Origin: Prevotellaceae bacterium
GTDB taxonomy: Bacteria > Bacteroidota > Bacteroidia > Bacteroidales > Paludibacteraceae
Reading direction: 5' to 3'
Assembly (NCBI GenBank): GCA_020636695.1
Contig: JACJXJ010000002.1
Coordinates: 1-64,000, forward strand
DNA: 64,000 nucleotides
Both the position numbers and the translations under genes were made by a program. How positions within the stretch are numbered: the first letter of the stretch is position 1; every line of letters starts with the position of its first letter. The notes under the pieces were generated by a model that made no database searches, was not told where the DNA came from, and worked only from the letters and a program-made list of their open reading frames with translations. Positions 8,705 through 17,916 of this stretch are shown here, piece by piece.

Positions 8705-9783
8705 ATATTTTAATAGATATTGGTCATCCAGCACATGTACACATGTTTCGCTGTTTTGCACATGAAATGATACAACGTGGACATCGTGTGTTGTTTACCT
8801 GCCGCGATAAGGAGTTTGAACTTAAATTGTTGACTGCAGAACAGTTAGAGTATGTTTCGTTTGGGAAAAAACACACGTCCGTACTTGGTAAAATTTGGGA
8901 TTTAATTCGGTTTAATTGGAAAGAAATTAAAGTCGCTCGTAGGTTTAAACCCGATCTATTTGTGAGCCATGGTTCTATTACCGCGGCTCATGCTTCTTTT
9001 TTGTTAGGTAAACCTCATATTACGTTTGAGGACACGTTTAATATGGAGCAAATTCGTCTATACGAACCATTTTCAGAGGTTATTTTGACCTCCGATTATG
9101 AACACCCATTACATTCAAAACGTGTTCTTAAATATCAAGGTTATAACGAATTACTCTATTTGCATCCCAATAGATTTACACCCAATACCGCGATTTTACA
9201 AGAACTTGGTGTTAAGGAAAACGAACCTTATGTGGTCATGCGGTTTGTCTCTTGGAATGCCACGCATGATATGGGACATGCTGGCATTTCGTTCGAAAAT
9301 AAACGCCGTGCCGTGGAATCGTTTTCAAAATTTGCTCGGGTATTTATCTCTTCAGAATCGCCATTGCCAGATGAATTGAAGCAGTATAAATTGCCAACGT
9401 CACCTGAAAAAATTCATGATGTCATAGCTTATGCATCGTTGATTTTTGGTGAAAGTGCTACGATGGTAGCCGAAGGTGCTATGCTGGGCGTACCAGGTAT
9501 TTATATCGATAACACAGGCCGATTTTATACACGCGATATTGCTCAAAAATACGATTTGTGTTTTAATTATTCTGAATCCGAATCGGACCAATTATTAGCT
9601 ATCGAAAAGGGAGTGGATTTATTAAAACATAAGGCTAGCCATGAATATAAGCGTAAAAATAGAGCTCAATTGTTGGCTGATAAAATAGATGTGACCGCTT
9701 TTTTAATGTGGGTAGTGTTAGAGTATCCTAAAAGTATTCAACAACTTAGACTAAATCCAGATATTCAGCAGCAGTTTAAATAA
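8701..9783 (+). CDS. DUF354 family protein (GT-B-like)
   Basis: The ATG at 8701, overlapping the previous stop, gives a 360-residue protein beginning MNILIDIGHPAHVHMFR, the conserved start of DUF354. The fold resembles UDP-GlcNAc 2-epimerase and GT-B enzymes; GESATMVAEGAMLGVPGIY in the C-terminal half matches the sugar-nucleotide-binding segment of those families. An open frame extends upstream to 8632, but only the 8701 start matches the family. Function is not established; a glycosyltransferase or sugar-nucleotide epimerase role is likely, given neighbours on both sides. Confidence 0.8.
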   Translation: MNILIDIGHPAHVHMFRCFAHEMIQRGHRVLFTCRDKEFELKLLTAEQLEYVSFGKKHTSVLGKIWDLIRFNWKEIKVARRFKPDLFVSHGSITAAHASFLLGKPHITFEDTFNMEQIRLYEPFSEVILTSDYEHPLHSKRVLKYQGYNELLYLHPNRFTPNTAILQELGVKENEPYVVMRFVSWNATHDMGHAGISFENKRRAVESFSKFARVFISSESPLPDELKQYKLPTSPEKIHDVIAYASLIFGESATMVAEGAMLGVPGIYIDNTGRFYTRDIAQKYDLCFNYSESESDQLLAIEKGVDLLKHKASHEYKRKNRAQLLADKIDVTAFLMWVVLEYPKSIQQLRLNPDIQQQFK

Positions 9784-9826
9784 CGTTTTTTTTGCAGGGC
9801 GCATTCCCATATTAAATAATATCTTG

Positions 9827-9834
9827 TATCTTTG
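9827..9834 (+). promoter_or_regulatory. Predicted -7 element before the heptose genes
   Basis: TATCTTTG fits TAnnTTTG exactly and is 24 bases before the ATG at 9859. No convincing -33 element is at the right spacing. It would give the heptose block a start site of its own inside the locus. Confidence 0.5.
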
Positions 9835-9858
9835 GAAACAAATATAGACTTTTGTAAG

Positions 9859-11106
9859 ATGAAAGTAGTAATAATAGCTGGTGGTAAAGGCACACGTATA
9901 GCGTCGGTAGCTGCCGATATTCCTAAATCAATGATTCCGATAGCAGGCAAGCCTGTGGTCGAATATCAAATTGAGTTGGCTAAACGTTATGGTTTTACCG
10001 ATATCTTATTTGTCGTTGGTCATTTAGGCGATCAGATTGAAACGTATTTTGGCGATGGTAGTCGCTGGGGCGTTACTATTAGCTATTTTCATGAACAGGA
10101 ACCACTTGGTACTTCGGGTGCTTTGCCTTTATTGGTCAATCAGTTGACTGATGAGTTTTGGGTGTTCTATGGCGATACCATGATGGATTTTGATATGGAA
10201 GCTATGCTGCAAGCTCACCAACAACGTGGTGCTAAAGCAACGCTGTTTTTACATCCAAACGATCATCCGTACGATTCTGATTTGGTGGAAATCGACGAAC
10301 AGGGTATGGTCAAAGCGTTTATTTCGAAGCCACACGACCCAGCACAAGATTATCGTAATCTGGTGAATGCGGCATTGTATATTTTAAATAAGGATTGCGT
10401 CTCTTATATTCCCGAGGGAAAAAGTGATTTTGGAAAACATATTTTTCCGAGCTTATTGACGCATCAGTTACCATTGGCAGGTTATGTATCGTCTGAATAC
10501 ATTAAAGATATGGGCACGCCCGATCGCTGGGCGAAAGTAGAAAAAGATGTACTGTCGGGCAAAGTAGCTCGATTGAATCGTAAATATCCACGTCCTGCAG
10601 TCTTTTTGGATCGCGATGGCGTGATTTGCAAAGAGGTTAATTTGTTGTCGCAAAAGCAACAGGTAGAATTATTACCTGGTGCAGCAGCAGCTATCAAACA
10701 GATTAATGCGGCTGGTTATTTGGCTATTATTGTGACCAATCAACCTGTGATTGCGCGTAATCTCTGTTCATTGGATGATTTAGCCGACATACATAAACGA
10801 CTAGAAACACGTTTGGGCGAGGAACATGCGTTTGTTGATGCCATCTATTTTTGTCCGCATCACCCCGACAAAGGATATCCTGAAGAGCGTGTCGAATATA
10901 AAATAGAATGCATGTGTCGTAAGCCTAAACCGGGTATGTTGCTCCAAGCAGCTAGCGATTGGAACATTGATTTACAACAGTCGTATATGATTGGTGATAG
11001 ACAATGGGATGTGATGGCTGGCGAAGCGGCTGGTGTTAAGAAGAGTGTATTAATTGAAACCAATAAGGCGGATGCATTATTGCACGCCATAAATGAATTA
11101 CTATGA
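9859..11106 (+). CDS. hddC-gmhB: Fused heptose-1-phosphate guanylyltransferase / heptose-1,7-bisphosphate phosphatase
   Basis: The 415-residue protein joins two enzymes of GDP-D-glycero-alpha-D-manno-heptose synthesis. Residues 1-235 are a nucleotidyltransferase with AGGKGTR (7-13), the PKSM lysine and YGDTMMDFD, as in HddC. Residues about 245-415 are a HAD phosphatase with FLDRDGV (Asp 251 and 253), the GmhB zinc site CPHH (from 332) with CMC (351-353), and MIGDRQWD. The fusion places two non-successive pathway steps on one chain: GmhB removes the 7-phosphate and HddC transfers GMP. The ATG at 9859 is chosen over an upstream TTG because the Rossmann start MKVVIIAGGKG begins there. The next gene overlaps by four bases. 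Strict sugar specificity is inferred from neighbours. Confidence 0.85.
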   Translation: MKVVIIAGGKGTRIASVAADIPKSMIPIAGKPVVEYQIELAKRYGFTDILFVVGHLGDQIETYFGDGSRWGVTISYFHEQEPLGTSGALPLLVNQLTDEFWVFYGDTMMDFDMEAMLQAHQQRGAKATLFLHPNDHPYDSDLVEIDEQGMVKAFISKPHDPAQDYRNLVNAALYILNKDCVSYIPEGKSDFGKHIFPSLLTHQLPLAGYVSSEYIKDMGTPDRWAKVEKDVLSGKVARLNRKYPRPAVFLDRDGVICKEVNLLSQKQQVELLPGAAAAIKQINAAGYLAIIVTNQPVIARNLCSLDDLADIHKRLETRLGEEHAFVDAIYFCPHHPDKGYPEERVEYKIECMCRKPKPGMLLQAASDWNIDLQQSYMIGDRQWDVMAGEAAGVKKSVLIETNKADALLHAINELL

Positions 11107-12077
11107 TAATTTCACGTACGCCACTTAGAATTTCGTTTGCAGGAGGTGGCTCCGACCTTCCTAGTTTTTACGAGCAAGAACCTGGTGCTGTATTGAGTAC
11201 CACTATCGATAAATACGTCTATTTGGCGGTGCATGAGTTCTTTTTCCCTAATCAAACGTTGTTGAAATATTCAAAAACAGAGTTGATACACAATTTTGAA
11301 GAGATCAAACATCCTATTTTTAGAGAATGTCTCTCCATGTTGAATGTTTCTGGTTTGGATATTAACTCCATCGCCGATGTACCTGCTGGTACAGGATTGG
11401 GCTCAAGTAGTTCGTTTACAGTGTGTTTGTTACACGTTTTGAATGCGTGGAAACGTCAATTTGTATCGGCTGAATATTTAGCTTCTACGGCTTGTGATAT
11501 TGAAATTGGGAGATTAGGCGAACCTATTGGCAAACAAGATCAATATGCAGCAGCTTATGGTGGTTTGAATTTTATTAAGTTCAATGCCGATTCGGTTGAT
11601 GTGGAAAAGGTGATTATGAGCGCTGATGCTAAACGTCAGTTGGATAAGAATTTGATTATGATTTATACGGGCGAAACGCGTTCGGCTAGTGGCATTCTTG
11701 AACAGCAAAATAAAGAGATGGGGCATGCCGATAAACGCCAAATTGTGCGCGATATGGTACAAATGGCGTACGAATTAAAACATGTGTTGGAACGTAATCA
11801 AATTGACGACTTTGGACGGATTTTGCACGAAGGTTGGTTACTCAAACAATCTATCATGAGTGGTATTTCGAACGATCATATTTCGGAATTATATCAAAAA
11901 GGCTTAGATGCAGGCGCATTAGGAGGCAAGTTATTAGGCGCGGGTGGTAGTGGTTTCATTTTATTTTATTGCCCAGAACATAAACAAGAAAAATTCCGTC
12001 GCGAAATGCAACACGCTCGTGAATTACCATTCCAATTTGAGAATTATGGTTCTAAAATTATTTATATAGCCGATTAA
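11103..12077 (+). CDS. hddA: D-glycero-alpha-D-manno-heptose-7-phosphate kinase (GHMP family)
   Basis: This 324-residue GHMP kinase would phosphorylate D-glycero-D-manno-heptose 7-phosphate at C1, giving the 1,7-bisphosphate. It starts MIISRTPLRISFAGGGSDLP, the hallmark of the HddA/fucokinase-like subgroup, has the ATP-binding PAGTGLGSSSSF at 94-105, and a C-terminal GGKLLGAGGSGFILF motif. Length is normal. It overlaps the fusion gene by four bases and is four bases before gmhA, so all enzymes of the GDP-heptose route lie in one tight unit. Fucokinase-like activity would be the alternative without that context. Confidence 0.9.
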   Translation: MIISRTPLRISFAGGGSDLPSFYEQEPGAVLSTTIDKYVYLAVHEFFFPNQTLLKYSKTELIHNFEEIKHPIFRECLSMLNVSGLDINSIADVPAGTGLGSSSSFTVCLLHVLNAWKRQFVSAEYLASTACDIEIGRLGEPIGKQDQYAAAYGGLNFIKFNADSVDVEKVIMSADAKRQLDKNLIMIYTGETRSASGILEQQNKEMGHADKRQIVRDMVQMAYELKHVLERNQIDDFGRILHEGWLLKQSIMSGISNDHISELYQKGLDAGALGGKLLGAGGSGFILFYCPEHKQEKFRREMQHARELPFQFENYGSKIIYIAD

Positions 12078-12081
12078 ATCT

Positions 12082-12657
12082 ATGGCACACAATTTTATAC
12101 CAAACATACAGCACTATTTTCAAACCTTGAAAGCAACGATTGACAAAATCAATGTAGAGGATTTGAATAATTTGATGAACTTATTACTAAGTGCACAAGA
12201 CCAAGGGAAACAGGTTTTTGTATTTGGTAATGGTGGCTCTGCTGCTACGGCGTCGCACTATGTGTGCGATTTCAATAAAGGGTTGTCGTATGGTAAAGAA
12301 AAACGATTCAAATTTATCTGTTTGAACGATAATTTACCAACTATGATGGCGTATGCCAACGATATGTCATACGATGATATCTTTTGGGAACCTTTAAAGA
12401 ATTACTTTCAACCAGGCGATTTTGTGATTGGAATTTCAGGTTCTGGTAATTCTAAAAATGTACTCAAAGCCGTTGAATGGGCTGGCGAAAATGGTGGTGT
12501 GACCATCGGATTAACGGGTTATGACGGTGGCAAATTGAAACAAATAGCACACCACGGTGTTCATATTCCTGTGAACGATATGCAAATAACGGAAGATTTG
12601 CACATGGTGCTCGATCATTGTATCATGAGCGTGTTGACAAATCATCCTGATTATTAA
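12082..12657 (+). CDS. gmhA: Sedoheptulose-7-phosphate isomerase
   Basis: The 191-residue SIS-domain protein carries GNGGSAATASHY at 49-60 and GISGSGNSKNVLKA at 117-130, the phosphate-binding loops of GmhA. It converts sedoheptulose 7-phosphate to D-glycero-D-manno-heptose 7-phosphate, the first step of nucleotide-heptose synthesis. It follows the HddA gene by four bases. GmhA normally works as a tetramer in the cytoplasm. With hddA and hddC-gmhB it completes the route to GDP-heptose; no HldE/HldD-type ADP-heptose gene is in the window. Confidence 0.92.
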   Translation: MAHNFIPNIQHYFQTLKATIDKINVEDLNNLMNLLLSAQDQGKQVFVFGNGGSAATASHYVCDFNKGLSYGKEKRFKFICLNDNLPTMMAYANDMSYDDIFWEPLKNYFQPGDFVIGISGSGNSKNVLKAVEWAGENGGVTIGLTGYDGGKLKQIAHHGVHIPVNDMQITEDLHMVLDHCIMSVLTNHPDY

Positions 12658-12678
12658 TTAATTGACCAAACTGCGTGT

Positions 12679-13488
12679 ATGAGAGATTTTACACTTCAAA
12701 CTTATAATCGTCTCTTGCTGGCTTTACAGAAAGCGGGCTATCAGTTTTACACGCTTGAACATTACTACCAACACCTAGCGATCGGATCTGGACAGACTCG
12801 GTTTGTGTTATTACGCCACGATGTCGATTTGCATGCTGAACGTTCATTGGCTACAGCACGTATTGAGGCTGAATTAGGCATTCGTGCTAGTTATTATTTT
12901 AGAGTGGTGCCACAAAGTAATCAACCTGCTATTATTAAAGCCATTGCCGATTTGGGTCACGAAATTGGTTATCACTACGAAGATATGGCTATTTGTGGAG
13001 GTGATGTAGTAAAAGCAAAAAAGCATTTTGAGACGCAATTGGCCTATTTCCGCAACTATTATCCCGTAAAAACTATCTGTATGCATGGTGCGCCACAGAG
13101 CCAATTTGATGGAAAAGAACTCTGGAAAACATGCGATTACCGTACTTACGGCATTATTGGTGAACCGTATTTTGATATTGACTATAGTCAAGTATTTTAT
13201 TTGACCGATACCGGGCGTCGTTGGGATGGCTTTCATGTGAGCGTACGCGATAAAATTCCTGTATATCAAGACCAATGGATTAAACAAGGTTTGATTTTTC
13301 ATACCACGGATAATATCATAAAGGCTATAGAAAGTGGTCAATTACCAGAAAAGGTGTTAATTACCACTCACCCTCAACGTTGGACTGATAATAGTGTGGC
13401 TTGGGTGAAAGAATATGTTGCACAAACCATTAAAAATCAAGTGAAACGCACATTAATTGGGTTGAGAGGGATAGCTCAACGTAGGTGA
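12679..13488 (+). CDS. Polysaccharide deacetylase-like protein
   Basis: The 269-residue protein has a NodB-like fold. LLRHDVDLHAERS (HDVD at 47-50) supplies the metal-binding Asp, and GHEIGYHYEDM at 93-103 the conserved His region. No signal peptide is visible, so it may deacetylate a lipid-linked sugar in the cytoplasm. It follows gmhA by 21 bases and fits modification of an N-acetylated sugar in the locus. Reading remains open in the same frame for 44 codons past its TGA stop (separate entry). Confidence 0.8.
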   Translation: MRDFTLQTYNRLLLALQKAGYQFYTLEHYYQHLAIGSGQTRFVLLRHDVDLHAERSLATARIEAELGIRASYYFRVVPQSNQPAIIKAIADLGHEIGYHYEDMAICGGDVVKAKKHFETQLAYFRNYYPVKTICMHGAPQSQFDGKELWKTCDYRTYGIIGEPYFDIDYSQVFYLTDTGRRWDGFHVSVRDKIPVYQDQWIKQGLIFHTTDNIIKAIESGQLPEKVLITTHPQRWTDNSVAWVKEYVAQTIKNQVKRTLIGLRGIAQRR

Positions 13489-13623
13489 GCGCAAGGGAGC
13501 GTATATCCCTTGTTAAAAATGGTGGAATTGGCGAAAGCGATTCATACGAACAACGTGAGTATGCTGGATGATGATTTAGTTTTGATTAATAAACACACAC
13601 TAAAACGTGTATATGCACTATAA
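13489..13623 (+). other. In-frame open stretch after the deacetylase stop; possible 34-residue ORF
   Basis: Directly after the TGA at 13486-13488 the same frame stays open for 44 codons to TAA at 13621. Within it, an ATG at 13519 would give 34 residues including MVELAKAIHTNNVSMLDDD. The composition looks protein-like, but I do not recognise it. It may be a C-terminal extension cut by a stop, a gene remnant, or chance. It overlaps the ATG of the sugar transferase by 11 bases in another frame. Confidence 0.3.
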
Positions 13624-15160
13624 CCGATTACTATATAAACTACGTAGAGCTATTTACAAACCAATGCTCAAATTGGTTATACTTGACCTATTCTTTTTTC
13701 TAGTTTCCATTGGGGCATTCTTTGTGACCAAAGGGTATGCTATTGAGTTCTTTGTTTTTCGGTATAGTATCCCATTGGCTTTTGTTACTACGGTTTGGCT
13801 TTTAGTTGGTTATACATTCAAAAAATATAGAGGATTACATCATAATCGCTATCGTGACTCGTCGTTTCAAGTATTTGCTACCACACTTTTGACTTTGGTT
13901 ATTGTGCATCCATGTATTTACTTTGGATGGGTTCATTTATCCATATTTCAATCTTTGCTACTACTGTGGACTGTTTTTTTACAAAATTTGGTAGTAGTAG
14001 CATTGCTTCATACGGTATTTTATGCGGTATATCTCGATGAAGAACCTAAAACATTTGATGAACGTGCGCCCGTTTCGTTAGTTAAACCTGCTTATCCGCT
14101 CGAACCAGAAGCTGTAAAAGGCATTGAAAAAGCTATCGAACAACAAACATCTTTGGATGTGCTTAATTTTTTACGTCAGAAAGTCGATTTAGGTAGTTCT
14201 AGTACCTTGGTTTTGGCTACTACGACATTGTTTAATGTGGTTTCTTTGCGTCCTTATCGGTACGATATGATTATCAATTTGGTACGTTTAAACGATATAC
14301 GTGGTATTAATAAATTATTTTGTGCAGCCAACGATAAATTACCTGATCATGGTGGTTTGGTCTGTTGTTTTGAAGCCAAATCTACTCGTAAGAAACGCTT
14401 ATTACAACAATGGCCACCAGTTATCAATTGGCTCTTGTATGTGGGCGATTTTGTGGTGAAGCGTATTTTGCCTAAATTATTTATAACCAGTCGTTTGTAC
14501 TATGATATAACACAAGGTAAAAATCGTGTTTTATCAAATACAGAAGTGTTGGGACGGTTGTATTATTGCGGATTTGAAGTAGTGGAAGAACAACTGATTG
14601 GTGATACGACGTTTGTGATAGCACGTCGCAAACAACAACCAGAACGACAACTTAAAAAACGTTATGGTCCATTGATTAAACTACGTCGTATTGGTAAAAA
14701 TAAAAAGTTCTTTAACGTGTTTAAAATGCGTACGATGCATCCATATGCCGAATATCTGCAAGCTTATATGTTTGAGAAAAATAGTTTACAAGAAGGCGGT
14801 AAAATATCGAACGATATACGTGTGACAACGGTTGGTAAGTTTATGCGCAAATATTGGCTCGATGAGGTACCTATGTTTATCAATGTGTTGCGTGGCGATA
14901 TGAAATTGGTAGGTGTTCGCCCATTGAGTAATCACTACTTCAGCCTTTATTCTCAAGAATTACAAGAAAAACGCACGAAGTTTCGTCCAGGCTTGTTGCC
15001 ACCTTTTTATGCCGATATGCCTAAAACATTGGATGAAATCCAAGATTCCGAGATGCGTTATTTAGAAGCCTGTGAAAAACATGGTTGTTTTATAACGGAT
15101 TGTGTTTACGCTTGGAAGATTGTTGTTAATATTCTTTTTAGAAAGGCACGAAGCAATTAA
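13613..15160 (+). CDS. Polyprenyl-phosphate sugar transferase (WbaP/WcaJ-like)
   Basis: The 515-residue membrane enzyme would transfer a sugar-1-phosphate to undecaprenyl phosphate, starting assembly of the repeat unit. Four hydrophobic segments lie at about residues 19-38, 50-68, 86-106 and 110-138. A soluble linker follows, then the C-terminal sugar-transferase domain with FNVFKMRTMHPYAEYLQ, WLDEVPMFINVLRGDMKLVG and GVRPLSNHY. The region before the catalytic domain departs from classical WcaJ, as is usual in Bacteroidetes. The ATG at 13613 is preferred over the GTG at 13607. Its position at the end of the locus is common for the initiating transferase. Confidence 0.85.
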   Translation: MHYNRLLYKLRRAIYKPMLKLVILDLFFFLVSIGAFFVTKGYAIEFFVFRYSIPLAFVTTVWLLVGYTFKKYRGLHHNRYRDSSFQVFATTLLTLVIVHPCIYFGWVHLSIFQSLLLLWTVFLQNLVVVALLHTVFYAVYLDEEPKTFDERAPVSLVKPAYPLEPEAVKGIEKAIEQQTSLDVLNFLRQKVDLGSSSTLVLATTTLFNVVSLRPYRYDMIINLVRLNDIRGINKLFCAANDKLPDHGGLVCCFEAKSTRKKRLLQQWPPVINWLLYVGDFVVKRILPKLFITSRLYYDITQGKNRVLSNTEVLGRLYYCGFEVVEEQLIGDTTFVIARRKQQPERQLKKRYGPLIKLRRIGKNKKFFNVFKMRTMHPYAEYLQAYMFEKNSLQEGGKISNDIRVTTVGKFMRKYWLDEVPMFINVLRGDMKLVGVRPLSNHYFSLYSQELQEKRTKFRPGLLPPFYADMPKTLDEIQDSEMRYLEACEKHGCFITDCVYAWKIVVNILFRKARSN

Positions 15161-15227
15161 ATGTAACATGGTGAACACGCTTTTATAGTGTGAATTAGAT
15201 GAAAGAACAGATTTTTAAGAGATACAA

Positions 15228-17840
15228 ATGAGCACAGAACCCAAAATAACTCCGATGATGCAACAGTTCTACGACATCAAGAATCAATATCCTGATGCTG
15301 TATTGTTGTTTCGTTGTGGTGACTTTTACGAAACATACGCGAAAGACGCTGTTTTAGCTTCCGAAATTTTAGGAATTACGTTAACGAAACGTTCCAATAA
15401 AAATGCTGATGCCATTGAAATGGCAGGTTTCCCACATCACGCCTTAGATACCTATTTGCCTAAATTGGTGCGTGCAGGGTTACGCGTGGCTATTTGTGAC
15501 CAGCTTGAAGATCCAAAATTGGTCAAAGGTCTCGTCAAACGTGGCATCACAGAGCTCGTTACACCTGGTGTATCTACCAATGATACTATACTTGATATCA
15601 AAGAAAATAACTTTTTAGCGGCTGTTCACATCGCTAAAAATCAAGCCGGTATTTCGTTACTCGATATTTCTACGGGCGAATTTTTGGTAGCAGAAGGCGC
15701 GTTGGATTATGTCGAAAAGTTATTGAATAGCTTTGCACCTAAAGAAGTGCTTTATGAACATGGCAAACGTAAGGAATTTGAATTGGCTTTTGGAAGCAAA
15801 TTTCACACACAAGAACAGGACGATTGGGTGTTTACCTTGGAAGCCGCCAATGATCGGTTGCTGAAACATTTTGAAGTGCAAAATCTCAAAGGATTTGGTG
15901 TTGATAGTTTGAGTTTAGGCATTATTGCATCGGGAGCTATTTTATATTACCTCGATTTAACGCATCATAAACAAATAAGCCATATTACACATTTGGCGCG
16001 TATTGAAGCTGAACGGTATGTGTGGCTCGATAAATTTACGGTGCGCAATTTAGAGTTATTTGGTTCGTACAACGAACATGCACGTACATTGTGTTCGGTT
16101 ATCGATAAAACCATTACACCAATGGGAAGTCGTTTGTTACGTCGTTGGTTGGCTTTTCCACTCAAAGACGTGGAGCCTATAAACGATCGTTTAAGCGTGG
16201 TTTCGCATTTCTTTAAATATCCCGATCAAAAATTGGTTTTGAGTGATTGGTTGGCTACTATTGGCGATTTGGAACGCTTACTGTCGAAAGTCGCTGTAGG
16301 GCGTATTACACCTCGTGAAGTAGGGCAGTTGCGTATTGCCTTGTCCGCTATTGAACCCATTAAAAAGAGCTGTTCTGACACCGATAATTTGGTTTTGCAA
16401 CGTTTTGGTGAACAATTGAATGCCTGTGCTATCATTCGTGATCGTATCGCTCGTCAATTATCCGATAATCCGCCCATGTTGTTGAATCGTGGTAATGTAA
16501 TTGCTGAAGGCGTGAACGAAGAATTGGATGAACTGCGTCGTATTGCTTATTCAGGTAAAGATTATTTGCTACATATTCAGCAACGCGAAAGTGAACAAAC
16601 GGGTATCCCAAGTCTCAAAATTAGCTACAATAATGTGTTTGGTTACTACATAGAAGTACGTAATACACACAAAGATAAGGTGCCTGATACGTGGATACGT
16701 AAACAAACGCTTGTAAACGCGGAACGTTATATAACACAAGAACTTAAGATATACGAAGAAAAGATATTAGGAGCTGAAGACCGTATATTCGCAATAGAGG
16801 CGAAGTTGTTTACCGATTTAGTGACGGCTATTATGGAATATATTCCAGCCATTCAATTGAATTGCAGTATTTTGGCACAATTGGATTGTCTGTTGTCGTT
16901 TACGCGCGTGTCAGAAGAGAATAAATATCAGTGTCCTGTTGTTATCGACGACGATGTGATAGATATCAAACAAGGTCGTCATCCGGTGATTGAAAAACAG
17001 TTGCCCATAGGTGAAAGTTATGTACCTAATGATGTGTATTTAGATTCTGAAAAACAACAGATTATTATCATTACTGGACCTAATATGGCAGGTAAGTCGG
17101 CATTGTTGCGACAAACGGCACTCATCGTACTTTTGGCTCAAATTGGCTGTTACGTGCCTGCTGATAGCGCCACGATTGGGGTTGTTGATAAGATTTTTAC
17201 CCGTGTGGGAGCTAGCGACAATATTTCGTTGGGTGAATCTACGTTTATGGTGGAAATGAATGAGGCGGCTAGTATTTTGAACAATATTTCCCATCGTAGT
17301 TTGATTTTATTCGACGAACTAGGGCGTGGTACAAGTACTTACGACGGTATTTCCATTGCTTGGGCTATTGTGGAGTATATTCATGAACGTCCCAATTGTC
17401 AAGCGAAAACCTTATTTGCAACGCATTACCACGAGTTGAATGAAATGGAAAAATCCTATGCTCGTATCAAAAACTATAATGTGTCTGTCAAGGAGTTGGA
17501 TAAGAAAGTGATTTTCTTGCGTAAATTAGTAAAAGGCGGTAGCGAACACAGTTTTGGTATTCACGTAGCTAAAATGGCTGGTATGCCTAAATCAGTAGTC
17601 AGTCGTGCGGATGAAATCTTGTCGCAGCTTGAAACCGACAATCGCCAATCCGTAGTAGCAGGTAAAAATCTGGAACACGCCTCACAACGCGAGGGTATGC
17701 AGTTGAGCTTTTTCCAGCTCGACGATCCAGTATTGGTTCAAGTTCGTGACGAAATAAAAAATGCTGACTTAAACAACTTAACTCCAATTGAAGCTTTAAA
17801 TAAATTGAATGAGATAAAACGCATTATTACAGGAAAATAG
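15228..17840 (+). CDS. mutS: DNA mismatch repair protein MutS
   Basis: The 870-residue ATPase recognises mismatches and starts repair with MutL. The N-terminal mismatch-binding domain keeps the Phe-x-Glu motif in GDFYETYAKD, and the ATPase domain has the Walker A segment GPNMAGKSALLRQ, DELGRGTSTYDGIS (Walker B) and FATHYHEL. Length is normal for MutS1. It follows the polysaccharide locus by 67 bases with no strong promoter seen, and ends at a palindromic terminator shared with the convergent downstream gene. Confidence 0.98.
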   Translation: MSTEPKITPMMQQFYDIKNQYPDAVLLFRCGDFYETYAKDAVLASEILGITLTKRSNKNADAIEMAGFPHHALDTYLPKLVRAGLRVAICDQLEDPKLVKGLVKRGITELVTPGVSTNDTILDIKENNFLAAVHIAKNQAGISLLDISTGEFLVAEGALDYVEKLLNSFAPKEVLYEHGKRKEFELAFGSKFHTQEQDDWVFTLEAANDRLLKHFEVQNLKGFGVDSLSLGIIASGAILYYLDLTHHKQISHITHLARIEAERYVWLDKFTVRNLELFGSYNEHARTLCSVIDKTITPMGSRLLRRWLAFPLKDVEPINDRLSVVSHFFKYPDQKLVLSDWLATIGDLERLLSKVAVGRITPREVGQLRIALSAIEPIKKSCSDTDNLVLQRFGEQLNACAIIRDRIARQLSDNPPMLLNRGNVIAEGVNEELDELRRIAYSGKDYLLHIQQRESEQTGIPSLKISYNNVFGYYIEVRNTHKDKVPDTWIRKQTLVNAERYITQELKIYEEKILGAEDRIFAIEAKLFTDLVTAIMEYIPAIQLNCSILAQLDCLLSFTRVSEENKYQCPVVIDDDVIDIKQGRHPVIEKQLPIGESYVPNDVYLDSEKQQIIIITGPNMAGKSALLRQTALIVLLAQIGCYVPADSATIGVVDKIFTRVGASDNISLGESTFMVEMNEAASILNNISHRSLILFDELGRGTSTYDGISIAWAIVEYIHERPNCQAKTLFATHYHELNEMEKSYARIKNYNVSVKELDKKVIFLRKLVKGGSEHSFGIHVAKMAGMPKSVVSRADEILSQLETDNRQSVVAGKNLEHASQREGMQLSFFQLDDPVLVQVRDEIKNADLNNLTPIEALNKLNEIKRIITGK

Positions 17841-17858
17841 AGCTTGATAATTAAATTA

Positions 17859-17888
17859 AAAAAGGAACCAAATTTGGTTCCTTTTTTA
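17859..17888. terminator. Bidirectional rho-independent terminator
   Basis: A perfect 30-base palindrome, arm AAAAAAGGAACC plus centre AAATTT, lies 18 bases after mutS and 28 bases before the end of the opposing gene. A and T runs on either side let it end transcription in both directions. Confidence 0.9.
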
Positions 17889-17916
17889 GTTGAAATATAC
17901 GTTTATTCCTAGAGTG

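Noticed and set aside
9832..9858. Upstream TTG start for the heptose fusion enzyme
   Set aside because: The extra nine residues are encoded within the predicted -7 element and are not part of the conserved nucleotidyltransferase start.
12874..13341. 155-residue open frame on the minus strand
   Set aside because: It is antisense to the intact deacetylase gene, has no recognisable motif and no promoter or ribosome binding site.
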